In this document: positions 14,996-22,371 of the stretch, piece by piece
How the letters are laid out: each line of letters begins with the position of its first letter
How positions within the stretch are numbered: the first letter of the stretch is position 1
Origin: an uncultured Clostridia bacterium
GTDB taxonomy: Bacteria; Bacillota; Clostridia; Oscillospirales; CAG-272
Assembly: GCA_937884385.1 (NCBI GenBank)
Contig: CALGCW010000123.1
Location: 1 to 64,000, forward strand
Direction of reading: 5' to 3'
Length of the DNA: 64,000 bases
Position numbers and translations under genes: made by a program
Notes under the pieces: generated by a model
Seen by the model: the letters and a program-made list of their open reading frames with translations, nothing else
Database searches by the model: none
Told to the model about the DNA's origin: nothing

Positions 14996-17900
14996 ATGAA
15001 AACAAAGCTCAAAACCAAGCTTATGTCATTGTTGCTTGCAGTGCTTTTGCTGCTCCCCACAATGATGCCCGTAATCGGTATCTTTGCAGAAGAAGATATC
15101 ACCACTTACGTGCTTGAAGCTAATGAATTGTCGACCTTCGCACCCGGAAAGCCGGACGGAACCACTGAGGTGGCAGGTACGGACAGATTCTTTACCTTGC
15201 ACTACAGTGCCAAATCAAAAGTAGACACAAGTAAAAACAAGGTGTGGGACGATGGTTACGGCAACCCCGATCCCGAAGTATCTGTACACAGAATCAACCT
15301 TCAGGGCAAAATGTCCGTAGGCGAGGTTATCAAAAACTGCATTTCCTTTAAGACTCAGGGTGCAGCAACCGTCAAGATCTGGTGGGTATGCGGCGGTGAC
15401 GGACGTGAATTCGGTATTGCCGATGCTGAAGGCACCGTAATCACCCAAACGAATGATTCACCCACAAACGGAACGCTCTATATTTCCGAAATGTCCATCT
15501 CCTCCGAGGGTCAATACTACCTCGGCGGCTTGGAAGGTAATAACTACATCTTCAAGGTCGAAGTAACTACAAAAACACTTGATAAGGGTCCCCGTGCAGA
15601 TTGGTCCACGGTCGAAGCTCCCACTATCTCCTCCGTAACTACAAACGCAGCAGGTAAGGTAGAGGTCAATGCAAACGGATTTGTAGATCATCACGGTGCT
15701 GACTACCTTGAATTCCGCCTTCTCGACAAGGACGGCAAGGTCATCTCTTACGTAAGATCCAATTCCGCGGAAACACAGCACGCAAGAACCTTCTCTCCCT
15801 ATGAATCGGGCGATTATTCCGTTCAGGTAGCGCTCGTTCGCGAAGGCGAAATGGAAAAGGCTTCCGAAGTGCTTCCCTACAGCTTTGTTCTTCCTCTTGG
15901 TACTCCCTATATCACTAACGTTAACAACCTCGGCGGCGGAAGCGTCCACATCGTTTGGAACCCCGTTCTTGAGGCAGAGACGTACGAAATAACGGTAAAC
16001 GACGGTGAACCCTTTACAACAGAAGCACGCGATCTTACGCTTGAAGGTCTTTCATTGGGCGAAAACACTATCCAGATCACCGCTATCCGCGGTTCTGAAA
16101 GCGTTGCCGCAAACCCCAAAACGTTTACTGTCACCGAAGCAGCACAGATAGGCTGGAACTATACACTTTACGGTCCCGGTGCAAAGCCCGCTAACAACTC
16201 TTGCACAGTAAACAAAGACGGAACCGTCACTATAAAATCCGAGAATAACGGCGGTAAGCTTCAGCCTCAGTCCTATAACGGTCTTGGCTTCTACTACACC
16301 GCAGTTCCCTCAGACGTTAACTTTACCTTCCGCGGAACTATCCACGTTGACAGCTGGGTATTCACTAACGGACAGGAAGGCTTTGGTCTTATGGTATCCG
16401 ACCACGTTCCCTCATTCGATTACGATTCGAGTGAGACGTTCCTTACCAACTCCTATCAGGCAGTATCCACCAAGATCGAGTATAAGTATCTCGTTGACGA
16501 AGAGGGCAACTATTATATGAATACCACCGCTTCTCCCGTAGGTACAAAGTACACGATGAAGCTCGGTATAGGCACCATCTCCAAAACAGGCGTTACACCC
16601 GACGCGCTCAATAAGCAGGCTCTTCTCGGTGATAACGAGCAGATCATCTTCGGCGGTAATGGCTATCTTAAGACTGTACTTCAGTCCTTTGAAAGAAGCG
16701 CAGGCTTCTGCAATCTTGATGCCGGCACATACAACATAATCGGCAACTGGCAGGGTGATACTCCCGAAGGAACACTCGATGAGGAATATATCATCACCGA
16801 TATCACCTTTGAGATCACAAAGAACAACACAGGCTACTTTATTACATACTTCGGCCGTGAGGGCGAGGTATTGCTCAAGAACTATTACGACTGTGAAGAA
16901 GGAAAGGATTACACAGATTACGAAAATGTATCCGACTACGATCCCCTCGCACAGTTCGACAGTGACTATGTATATATCGGTATGTTCGCTGCTCGCTATG
17001 CAACAGTCACCTTCTCCGACTTTACTCTTACTCTCAGAGACAAGGAAGAAGACCCGGAGCCCGAAGAAAGACCTATCGAATACATCACTCCCACTATCAC
17101 AGTTACTTCCTCCAACAACATCTCCACACCCAACTACGAGCTTGTTGCAGACTCCAATGTGGACGGTTGGATCGAGGTCAAGGTTAACAACAGAGTTATC
17201 CTCGAAAATCAGCCCATTAGGAAATATGAGCGCTTCACAAAGATTTTTGACCTTAGTGAAATCATCTCTCTCGGTGAAAACGCTATTATCGTAAGCTTCA
17301 AGGCAGATCCCGACCAGGAGCTTGAGCAGTTCACAAAGCTCGAAAAATTGGATGCAGAGGCGTACGAAGACGTACTCACCTACTTCAAGGGCTCATATCA
17401 TACTAAAACCATCTACGTTTCTCCCACGGGTGTTTATAACGGCAACGGCACAAGAGAGCATCCATACGACCTCTATACTGCTGTAAACTGCGTTATCCCC
17501 GGTCAGACCATCGTTCTTATGGAGGGTACTTACATCCTTAAGCAGGGCCTCAGAATTCAAAGAGGTATGAACGGTACGCAGGAAAATCCCATCCGCTTGA
17601 TCGCTGACCCCGAGGCAGAAACAAGACCCGTGCTCGACTTTAATAACGAAGGCACCGGTATTACACACGGAGGCAACTGGTGGTACTTCTACGGCTTTGA
17701 CGTGACCAACACAAGCGTTCAGCTTGCATCCAAGGGCTTCCAGATCTCCGGTAATAACAACGTAGTTGAAAACGTTCACGCATATAAGAACGGTAATACA
17801 GGTATTCAGATCAGCCGTTATCACACCGCTGATATGTATAAGGAGCAGTGGCCTGCTAACAACCTCATCCTCAACTGTGAGTCCTGGGGCAACGCAGACC

Positions 17901-19081
17901 AGGGAGGCGAGGACGCAGACGGCTTCGCAGCTAAGCTCACTATCGGTGAAGGCAACGTATTCGACGGATGCGTAGCCCACCACAATGCCGATGACGGTTG
18001 GGACCTCTTTGCTAAGGTGGCAACAGGTCCTATCGGATCAGTAACCATCAAAAACTGTGTCGCATACTCCAACGGCTACCGTCTTGACGGCGGCAAGGAA
18101 GGTAACGGTAACGGCTTCAAGCTTGGCGGCGACAATCTTAAGGGCGCACATAAGCTTATTAACTGTGTAGCCTTCTATAACAAGCAGAAGGGTATCGACT
18201 CCAACTCCTGCCCCGATATCTATGTTGAAAACTGCATAAGCTATAACAACGGTTCTTATAACGTAGCTTTCTACACAAAGAATCAGTCAACAGACTTCAC
18301 AGGCAAGGGCATTATCTCCTTCAAGGATGAAAACGTAGTTAACGTTCATCCCGGAAGCGACGATAAATTCCTCTATCCGAAGGGTGTTAAGGTCGGCGAC
18401 GAGCTCAAGCCCTACGGAACACAGACCGAAAGCAAGATCTATAACGACTCCTGCTACTATATGTACACAGACGACTTCAAGTCCGTGAACACAAGCGGCG
18501 TTGAGATCACCGCTGATATGTTCAAGTCACTTGAATTCACAGGATACACGAGAAATGAAGACGGCTCCATCAACCTTAACGGATTCCTTGAGCTCAACTC
18601 CAACGCTCCCTCTAATGCGGGCGCAGATCTCAGCAAGTTCACCGCTATGACTCCCCCCGAGCTTGTTCCCGACCTTGAGCACAATCTCGGTGATTGGACA
18701 AGTGATGACCCATACGTTCACTGGATCGAATGTGAGTGCGGATTCAAGGCTAACCTTGGTGAGCACGAGTTTGAATACGTGATCGACAAAGAGCCCACTG
18801 CAACGACTCCCGGATACAAGCACAACGAGTGTAAGATCTGTGGCCTCAAGAAGGCACAGATCGAGATCCCCGCACTTGGCGGCGCTGCTTGCGACGAGCA
18901 CGTTGACAGAAATACCGATGGCTTCTGCGATATTTGTGACGAAGAAGTTGAGATTCCCGAGGATCCTCAACCCGGCGAACCCGGAGAATCTACTCCTCCG
19001 AGCATCTTTGAAGACTTTGCAGGCTTCTGGGCTTGGCTCTGGAACGAGATTGTAAAATTCTTCGCTTCCCTTTTTGCATAA
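14996..19081 (+). CDS. Secreted multidomain pectate lyase, polysaccharide lyase family 9
   Basis: The 1361-residue protein starts with a signal peptide (cleavage likely after GIFA near residue 31). Beta-sandwich/fibronectin-like modules follow (about 200-380), then a lectin-like region (about 385-690), a further beta-sandwich (about 700-795) and a PL9 right-handed beta-helix (about 800-1150). Catalytic hallmarks are visible: D975 in DADGFAAK, D999, D1000 and D1003 in ADDGWDLFAK, and K1042 in NGFKLGG. These correspond in order and spacing to the calcium ligands and catalytic lysine of Pel9A. The C-terminus has a Cys/His-rich repeat (HWIECECG, CKICG, CDICDEE), a proline-rich linker and a hydrophobic, Trp-rich tail. 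It would cleave extracellular pectate; the products match the GH105, KduI and KduD enzymes nearby. Confidence 0.93.
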   Translation: MKTKLKTKLMSLLLAVLLLLPTMMPVIGIFAEEDITTYVLEANELSTFAPGKPDGTTEVAGTDRFFTLHYSAKSKVDTSKNKVWDDGYGNPDPEVSVHRINLQGKMSVGEVIKNCISFKTQGAATVKIWWVCGGDGREFGIADAEGTVITQTNDSPTNGTLYISEMSISSEGQYYLGGLEGNNYIFKVEVTTKTLDKGPRADWSTVEAPTISSVTTNAAGKVEVNANGFVDHHGADYLEFRLLDKDGKVISYVRSNSAETQHARTFSPYESGDYSVQVALVREGEMEKASEVLPYSFVLPLGTPYITNVNNLGGGSVHIVWNPVLEAETYEITVNDGEPFTTEARDLTLEGLSLGENTIQITAIRGSESVAANPKTFTVTEAAQIGWNYTLYGPGAKPANNSCTVNKDGTVTIKSENNGGKLQPQSYNGLGFYYTAVPSDVNFTFRGTIHVDSWVFTNGQEGFGLMVSDHVPSFDYDSSETFLTNSYQAVSTKIEYKYLVDEEGNYYMNTTASPVGTKYTMKLGIGTISKTGVTPDALNKQALLGDNEQIIFGGNGYLKTVLQSFERSAGFCNLDAGTYNIIGNWQGDTPEGTLDEEYIITDITFEITKNNTGYFITYFGREGEVLLKNYYDCEEGKDYTDYENVSDYDPLAQFDSDYVYIGMFAARYATVTFSDFTLTLRDKEEDPEPEERPIEYITPTITVTSSNNISTPNYELVADSNVDGWIEVKVNNRVILENQPIRKYERFTKIFDLSEIISLGENAIIVSFKADPDQELEQFTKLEKLDAEAYEDVLTYFKGSYHTKTIYVSPTGVYNGNGTREHPYDLYTAVNCVIPGQTIVLMEGTYILKQGLRIQRGMNGTQENPIRLIADPEAETRPVLDFNNEGTGITHGGNWWYFYGFDVTNTSVQLASKGFQISGNNNVVENVHAYKNGNTGIQISRYHTADMYKEQWPANNLILNCESWGNADQGGEDADGFAAKLTIGEGNVFDGCVAHHNADDGWDLFAKVATGPIGSVTIKNCVAYSNGYRLDGGKEGNGNGFKLGGDNLKGAHKLINCVAFYNKQKGIDSNSCPDIYVENCISYNNGSYNVAFYTKNQSTDFTGKGIISFKDENVVNVHPGSDDKFLYPKGVKVGDELKPYGTQTESKIYNDSCYYMYTDDFKSVNTSGVEITADMFKSLEFTGYTRNEDGSINLNGFLELNSNAPSNAGADLSKFTAMTPPELVPDLEHNLGDWTSDDPYVHWIECECGFKANLGEHEFEYVIDKEPTATTPGYKHNECKICGLKKAQIEIPALGGAACDEHVDRNTDGFCDICDEEVEIPEDPQPGEPGESTPPSIFEDFAGFWAWLWNEIVKFFASLFA

Positions 19082-19097
19082 TTAACAAATAAAAATT

Positions 19098-19123
19098 CCC
19101 CCGAGAGTTAATTCTCTCGGGGG
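19098..19123. terminator. Bidirectional intrinsic terminator
   Basis: A perfect 10-bp stem (CCCCCGAGAG with CTCTCGGGGG) encloses a TTAATT loop between the converging PL9 and trpB genes. AAAAATT precedes it and GGGTTTCATATTTG follows, so it can act on both strands. Confidence 0.9.
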
Positions 19124-19136
19124 TTTCATATTTGTT

Positions 19137-20354
19137 TTATATTCCGTATTTTTCAATTATAAAGTCCATATCCTTATCGCCTCTACCGGATAGATTGATA
19201 AGCACGGATCCTTTATCCATAGTTTTAGCAAGACGAATACCGTATGCTACTGCATGTGCACTTTCAATGGCTGGGATTATTCCTTCAAGCCTTGCAAGGG
19301 TATAGAATGCATCAACGGTCTCCTCATCGTTTACAACGTCATACTTAACTCTTCCAATATCGCGAAGAAATGCGTGCTCAGGCCCTGAAGATGGATAATC
19401 CAGACCGCTTGCGATGGAATATACAGGCGCAGGATCACCAAATTCGTCTTTGAGCATAATGCTGTTAAAACCATGCATTATTCCCTCTTCGCCATACTGA
19501 AGACTTGCGGCGTGATTGCCAAATCCACTTCCTCTTCCAAGAGGCTCGACACCGTAAATATCAACGGGATCATTCAAAAATCCCGAGAACATACCTATCG
19601 AATTTGAACCGCCGCCAACACAAGCAACTACTGCATCGGGAAGCTCGCCTGTCATGGCAACAAACTGTTCCCTTGCCTCAATTCCGACTACACTTTGAAA
19701 ATCTCTAACCATCATTGGGAACGGATGAGGTCCAACAACCGAGCCAATGCAATATATTGCGTCCTTATACTCTCGTGCATATGCCTCAAAGGCTGCATCT
19801 ACGGCTTCTTTCAGTGTTGCATCACCGTGTGTCACCTCAATAACATTTGCACCGAGAATTCTCATTCTGGCTACGTTAGGCGCTTGTTTTTCAATATCAA
19901 CTGAACCCATGTATATATCGCATTCAAGTCCAAAGTATGCAGCTGCAGTAGCAAGTGCTACTCCATGAGATCCGGCACCGGTTTCTGCGATAACTTTCTT
20001 TTTCCCCATATAGCTTGCAAGAAGTGCTTCCCCCATACAATGATTTATTTTATGTGCACCTGTGTGATTTAAATCTTCTCTTTTGACATAGAGCTGCACA
20101 CCCGTACCAATACTGTTTGATAATCTTTCCAAATGCGAAATCGGTGTTGGTCTACCTTGAAAATCCCGTCTTATACGTCGAAGCTCGCCAATAAATCTGG
20201 CAGACTTACAAATCGTATGATAAGCCGCATCTATTTCCGCCATTGCAGCCTTGAGCTCGTCGGAAATATATGCACCGCCATATCTGCCGAAATATCCCTC
20301 ACGGTTAGGGTAATTTTTGAAATAAGTTTCAAAATCTATATTATTGTATTTCAT
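19137..20354 (-). CDS. trpB: Tryptophan synthase beta chain
   Basis: The 405-residue PLP enzyme joins indole and serine to give tryptophan. The PLP lysine is K102 in HTGAHKINH, the catalytic glutamate lies in AETGAGSHG and the phosphate loop is GGGSNS. It is the TrpB1 type, which normally partners TrpA. The start has AGGAGA upstream and a consensus promoter at 20384-20412. No trpA or other trp gene is present in the window; both sides are pectin genes and both ends have terminators, so it is a monocistronic island. The coding sequence looks somewhat more A/T-rich at third positions than its neighbours. Confidence 0.95.
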   Translation of the reverse strand: MKYNNIDFETYFKNYPNREGYFGRYGGAYISDELKAAMAEIDAAYHTICKSARFIGELRRIRRDFQGRPTPISHLERLSNSIGTGVQLYVKREDLNHTGAHKINHCMGEALLASYMGKKKVIAETGAGSHGVALATAAAYFGLECDIYMGSVDIEKQAPNVARMRILGANVIEVTHGDATLKEAVDAAFEAYAREYKDAIYCIGSVVGPHPFPMMVRDFQSVVGIEAREQFVAMTGELPDAVVACVGGGSNSIGMFSGFLNDPVDIYGVEPLGRGSGFGNHAASLQYGEEGIMHGFNSIMLKDEFGDPAPVYSIASGLDYPSSGPEHAFLRDIGRVKYDVVNDEETVDAFYTLARLEGIIPAIESAHAVAYGIRLAKTMDKGSVLINLSGRGDKDMDFIIEKYGI

Positions 20355-20383
20355 AGTTTTCTCCTAATAAAGCGATTTTAAAC

Positions 20384-20412
20384 ATTATATCACTAATATC
20401 TTCCTATGTCAA
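20384..20412 (-). promoter_or_regulatory. Consensus sigma-A promoter of trpB
   Basis: Read on the reverse strand, TTGACA (20412-20407) and TATAAT (20389-20384) are both exact consensus hexamers with a 17-base spacer, about 30 bases before the trpB start codon. There is no room for a long attenuator leader. Confidence 0.8.
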
Positions 20413-20445
20413 TGGCAATAGCGCATTGTTTATGTATTATTTAAA

Positions 20446-20470
20446 AAAGCGCACCCTTGGGGTGCGCTTT
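20446..20470 (-). terminator. Intrinsic terminator of the kduI-kduD operon
   Basis: An 11-bp stem (AAAGCGCACCC with GGGTGCGCTTT, loop TTG) lies seven bases beyond the kduD stop, followed on the reverse strand by a T-run. Confidence 0.9.
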
Positions 20471-20476
20471 GATTTA

Positions 20477-21280
20477 TTATCCGGGCTGCTTGCCGAAGTA
20501 TGCTTGGATACCGCCGTCAACGTAAAGGATCTGTCCGTTTACGAAATCGGATGCGCTTGAAGCGAGGAATACAGCAGGTCCTGCAAGGTCCTCGGGATCG
20601 CCCCAACGTCCTGCGGGAGTCTTTGTGTCGGTAATGAAGCTATCAAACGGATGCTTGCTTCCGTCTGCCTGTGGCTCACGGAGAGGCGCTGTCTGAGGTG
20701 TAGCAATGTATCCGGGACCGATACCGTTGCACTGAATATTGTACATACCGTACTCGGATGCAATGTTTCTTGTAAGCATCTTAAGACCACCCTTTGCAGA
20801 AGCGTAAGCGGAGACTGTTTCACGTCCGAATTCGCTCATCATAGAGCAGATATTGATTATTTTACCTCTTCTCTGCTTGATCATTGAAGGAAGAACTGCC
20901 TTGGAAACGATGAAGGGCGCGTTGAGGTCAACGTCGATTACCTGGCGAAACTCGCTTGCCTTCATTTCGATCATGGGAATTCTCTTAATGATACCCGCGT
21001 TGTTAACAAGAATATCAATAACGCCTACCTCTTTTTCGATCTGTGCTACCATTGCCTGAACTGCATCTTCGTCGGTAACATCGCAAACGTATCCCTTTGC
21101 ATCGATACCGTCTGCCGCGTATGAAGCAAGACCTCTGTCAACAAACTCCTGTTTGATATCGTTGAATACGATCTTTGCGCCTGCTGCGTGAAGTCCCTTT
21201 GCGATTGCATAGCCAATGCCGTAGGAAGCGCCCGTTATAAGGGCAACCTTGCCCTCAAGAGAAAAATTCATTTTGCTCAT
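20477..21280 (-). CDS. kduD: Short-chain dehydrogenase, KduD/gluconate 5-dehydrogenase type
   Basis: The 267-residue classical SDR has the cofactor motif TGASYGIGYAIA, NNAG near residue 90, a catalytic Ser in ICSMMS and the YxxxK pair in SAYASAKGG. The C-terminal DGGIQAYFGKQPG and the GYIATPQTAPLRE segment resemble proteins often annotated gluconate 5-dehydrogenase. Its position right after kduI points instead to 2-dehydro-3-deoxy-D-gluconate 5-dehydrogenase, which reduces the KduI product to 2-keto-3-deoxygluconate. The ribosome binding site is AAAGGAG, 17 bases after the kduI stop. Confidence 0.88.
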   Translation of the reverse strand: MSKMNFSLEGKVALITGASYGIGYAIAKGLHAAGAKIVFNDIKQEFVDRGLASYAADGIDAKGYVCDVTDEDAVQAMVAQIEKEVGVIDILVNNAGIIKRIPMIEMKASEFRQVIDVDLNAPFIVSKAVLPSMIKQRRGKIINICSMMSEFGRETVSAYASAKGGLKMLTRNIASEYGMYNIQCNGIGPGYIATPQTAPLREPQADGSKHPFDSFITDTKTPAGRWGDPEDLAGPAVFLASSASDFVNGQILYVDGGIQAYFGKQPG

Positions 21281-21297
21281 AGCTATAATCTCCTTTA

Positions 21298-22128
21298 TTA
21301 TCTAAGATCCTTTGTGAGAATGTGGTCCATATCAGTAAACTCCTGATTTTCGCCGCACATTGCCCAAATGAAGGAATAGTTTCTTGTACCAACACCGCTG
21401 TGGATAGACCAAGAGGGTGAAATAACCGCTTCTTCATTGTGCATAATAATATGTCTTGTTTCGTTCGGCTCACCCATCATATGGAATACTGCATCGTTCT
21501 CGTCCATATCAAGATAGAAGTATACCTCCATTCTTCTTGCGTGTGTGTGCGAGGGCATCGTGTTCCAGTTTGAGCCTACCTCAAGCTGGGTAAGTCCCAT
21601 AGAAAGCTGACAGGACTGCATTACCTCGGGGTGAATGTACTGATTGATAACTCTCTTATTGCAATCCTCAAGAGAACCGCAAGGTACTTTTCTTGCCTTT
21701 GTGATGTCTATCTTTCTGATAGGATATTCCGTGTGTGCAGGGCAGCTCGTCGCATAGAATTTTGCGGGAGAAGCGGGGTCAACGGAACGGAAAACGATAT
21801 CCTTGTGACCGCGACCGACGTATATACCGTCTCTGGGATTCATCTCATATACATCACCGTCGATAACTATCTCGCCCTTACCGCCGATATTGATGCATCC
21901 AAGCTCTCTGCGCTGAAGGAAATATTCAGCAGCAAGCTCCTTGCCTGCTTCAAGCGAAAGCTCCGCATCCACGGGATAGATTCCGAGAACGATTATTCTG
22001 TCAATGTGGCTATATACCATCTTAACGACGTCCTTTGTGAAAAGACCCGAAATATGGAATTCCTCTCTAAGTCTGTCAGTAGTATAATATTTAACGTCTT
22101 TTGCATTAGCAGCATCTCTTACTTCCAT
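21298..22128 (-). CDS. kduI: 5-dehydro-4-deoxy-D-glucuronate isomerase KduI
   Basis: The 276-residue cupin isomerase converts 5-keto-4-deoxyuronate, the spontaneous form of unsaturated galacturonate, to 3-deoxy-D-glycero-2,5-hexodiulosonate. The zinc-site motif HTHARRMEVYFY and a later His in SWSIHSGVG match the KduI ligands. An upstream in-frame start at 22152 exists, but AAAGGAG seven bases before the ATG at 22128 and the family length of 276-278 residues favour the shorter form. It is the first gene of kduI-kduD and consumes the product of GH105. Confidence 0.96.
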   Translation of the reverse strand: MEVRDAANAKDVKYYTTDRLREEFHISGLFTKDVVKMVYSHIDRIIVLGIYPVDAELSLEAGKELAAEYFLQRRELGCINIGGKGEIVIDGDVYEMNPRDGIYVGRGHKDIVFRSVDPASPAKFYATSCPAHTEYPIRKIDITKARKVPCGSLEDCNKRVINQYIHPEVMQSCQLSMGLTQLEVGSNWNTMPSHTHARRMEVYFYLDMDENDAVFHMMGEPNETRHIIMHNEEAVISPSWSIHSGVGTRNYSFIWAMCGENQEFTDMDHILTKDLR

Positions 22129-22167
22129 AACTTTACTCCTTTGTAAAATCAAAATTTTGTCATTTTA

Positions 22168-22196
22168 AAGATACCATATTTCACAGAATAAATCAA
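22168..22196 (-). promoter_or_regulatory. Sigma-A-like promoter of kduI-kduD
   Basis: On the reverse strand TTGATT (22196-22191) and TATCTT (22173-22168) are separated by 17 bases, about 40 bases before the kduI ATG. Confidence 0.55.
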
Positions 22197-22220
22197 GTGT
22201 TTTTGCCAATTTGTTTATAT

Positions 22221-22239
22221 TTTGTATATATTATACAAA
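22221..22239. promoter_or_regulatory. 19-base palindrome upstream of kduI, possible operator
   Basis: TTTGTATATATTATACAAA is a perfect 8-bp inverted repeat with a three-base centre. It lies 25 bases upstream of the kduI -35 element and about 70 bases upstream of the lon -10 element. The TTGTATA half-sites resemble operators of GntR-family regulators. No such regulator is in the window, so assignment is inference. Confidence 0.5.
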
Positions 22240-22306
22240 CAATATATAGTTCACGTAAATTTGAGCGAATTATTTTCAAAAAACTATAGAAATATTGATA
22301 CTTTTG

Positions 22307-22315
22307 TGTTATAAT
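22307..22315 (+). promoter_or_regulatory. Extended -10 promoter of lon
   Basis: TGT followed by TATAAT (22310-22315) is an extended -10 element about 57 bases before the lon start. No good -35 hexamer is seen at 17 bases, consistent with an extended -10 promoter. Confidence 0.45.
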
Positions 22316-22371
22316 GATTATAATTAGGTTAATTATACCTTTCAATAATTTTATTTGGATTTGGAGGGCTT

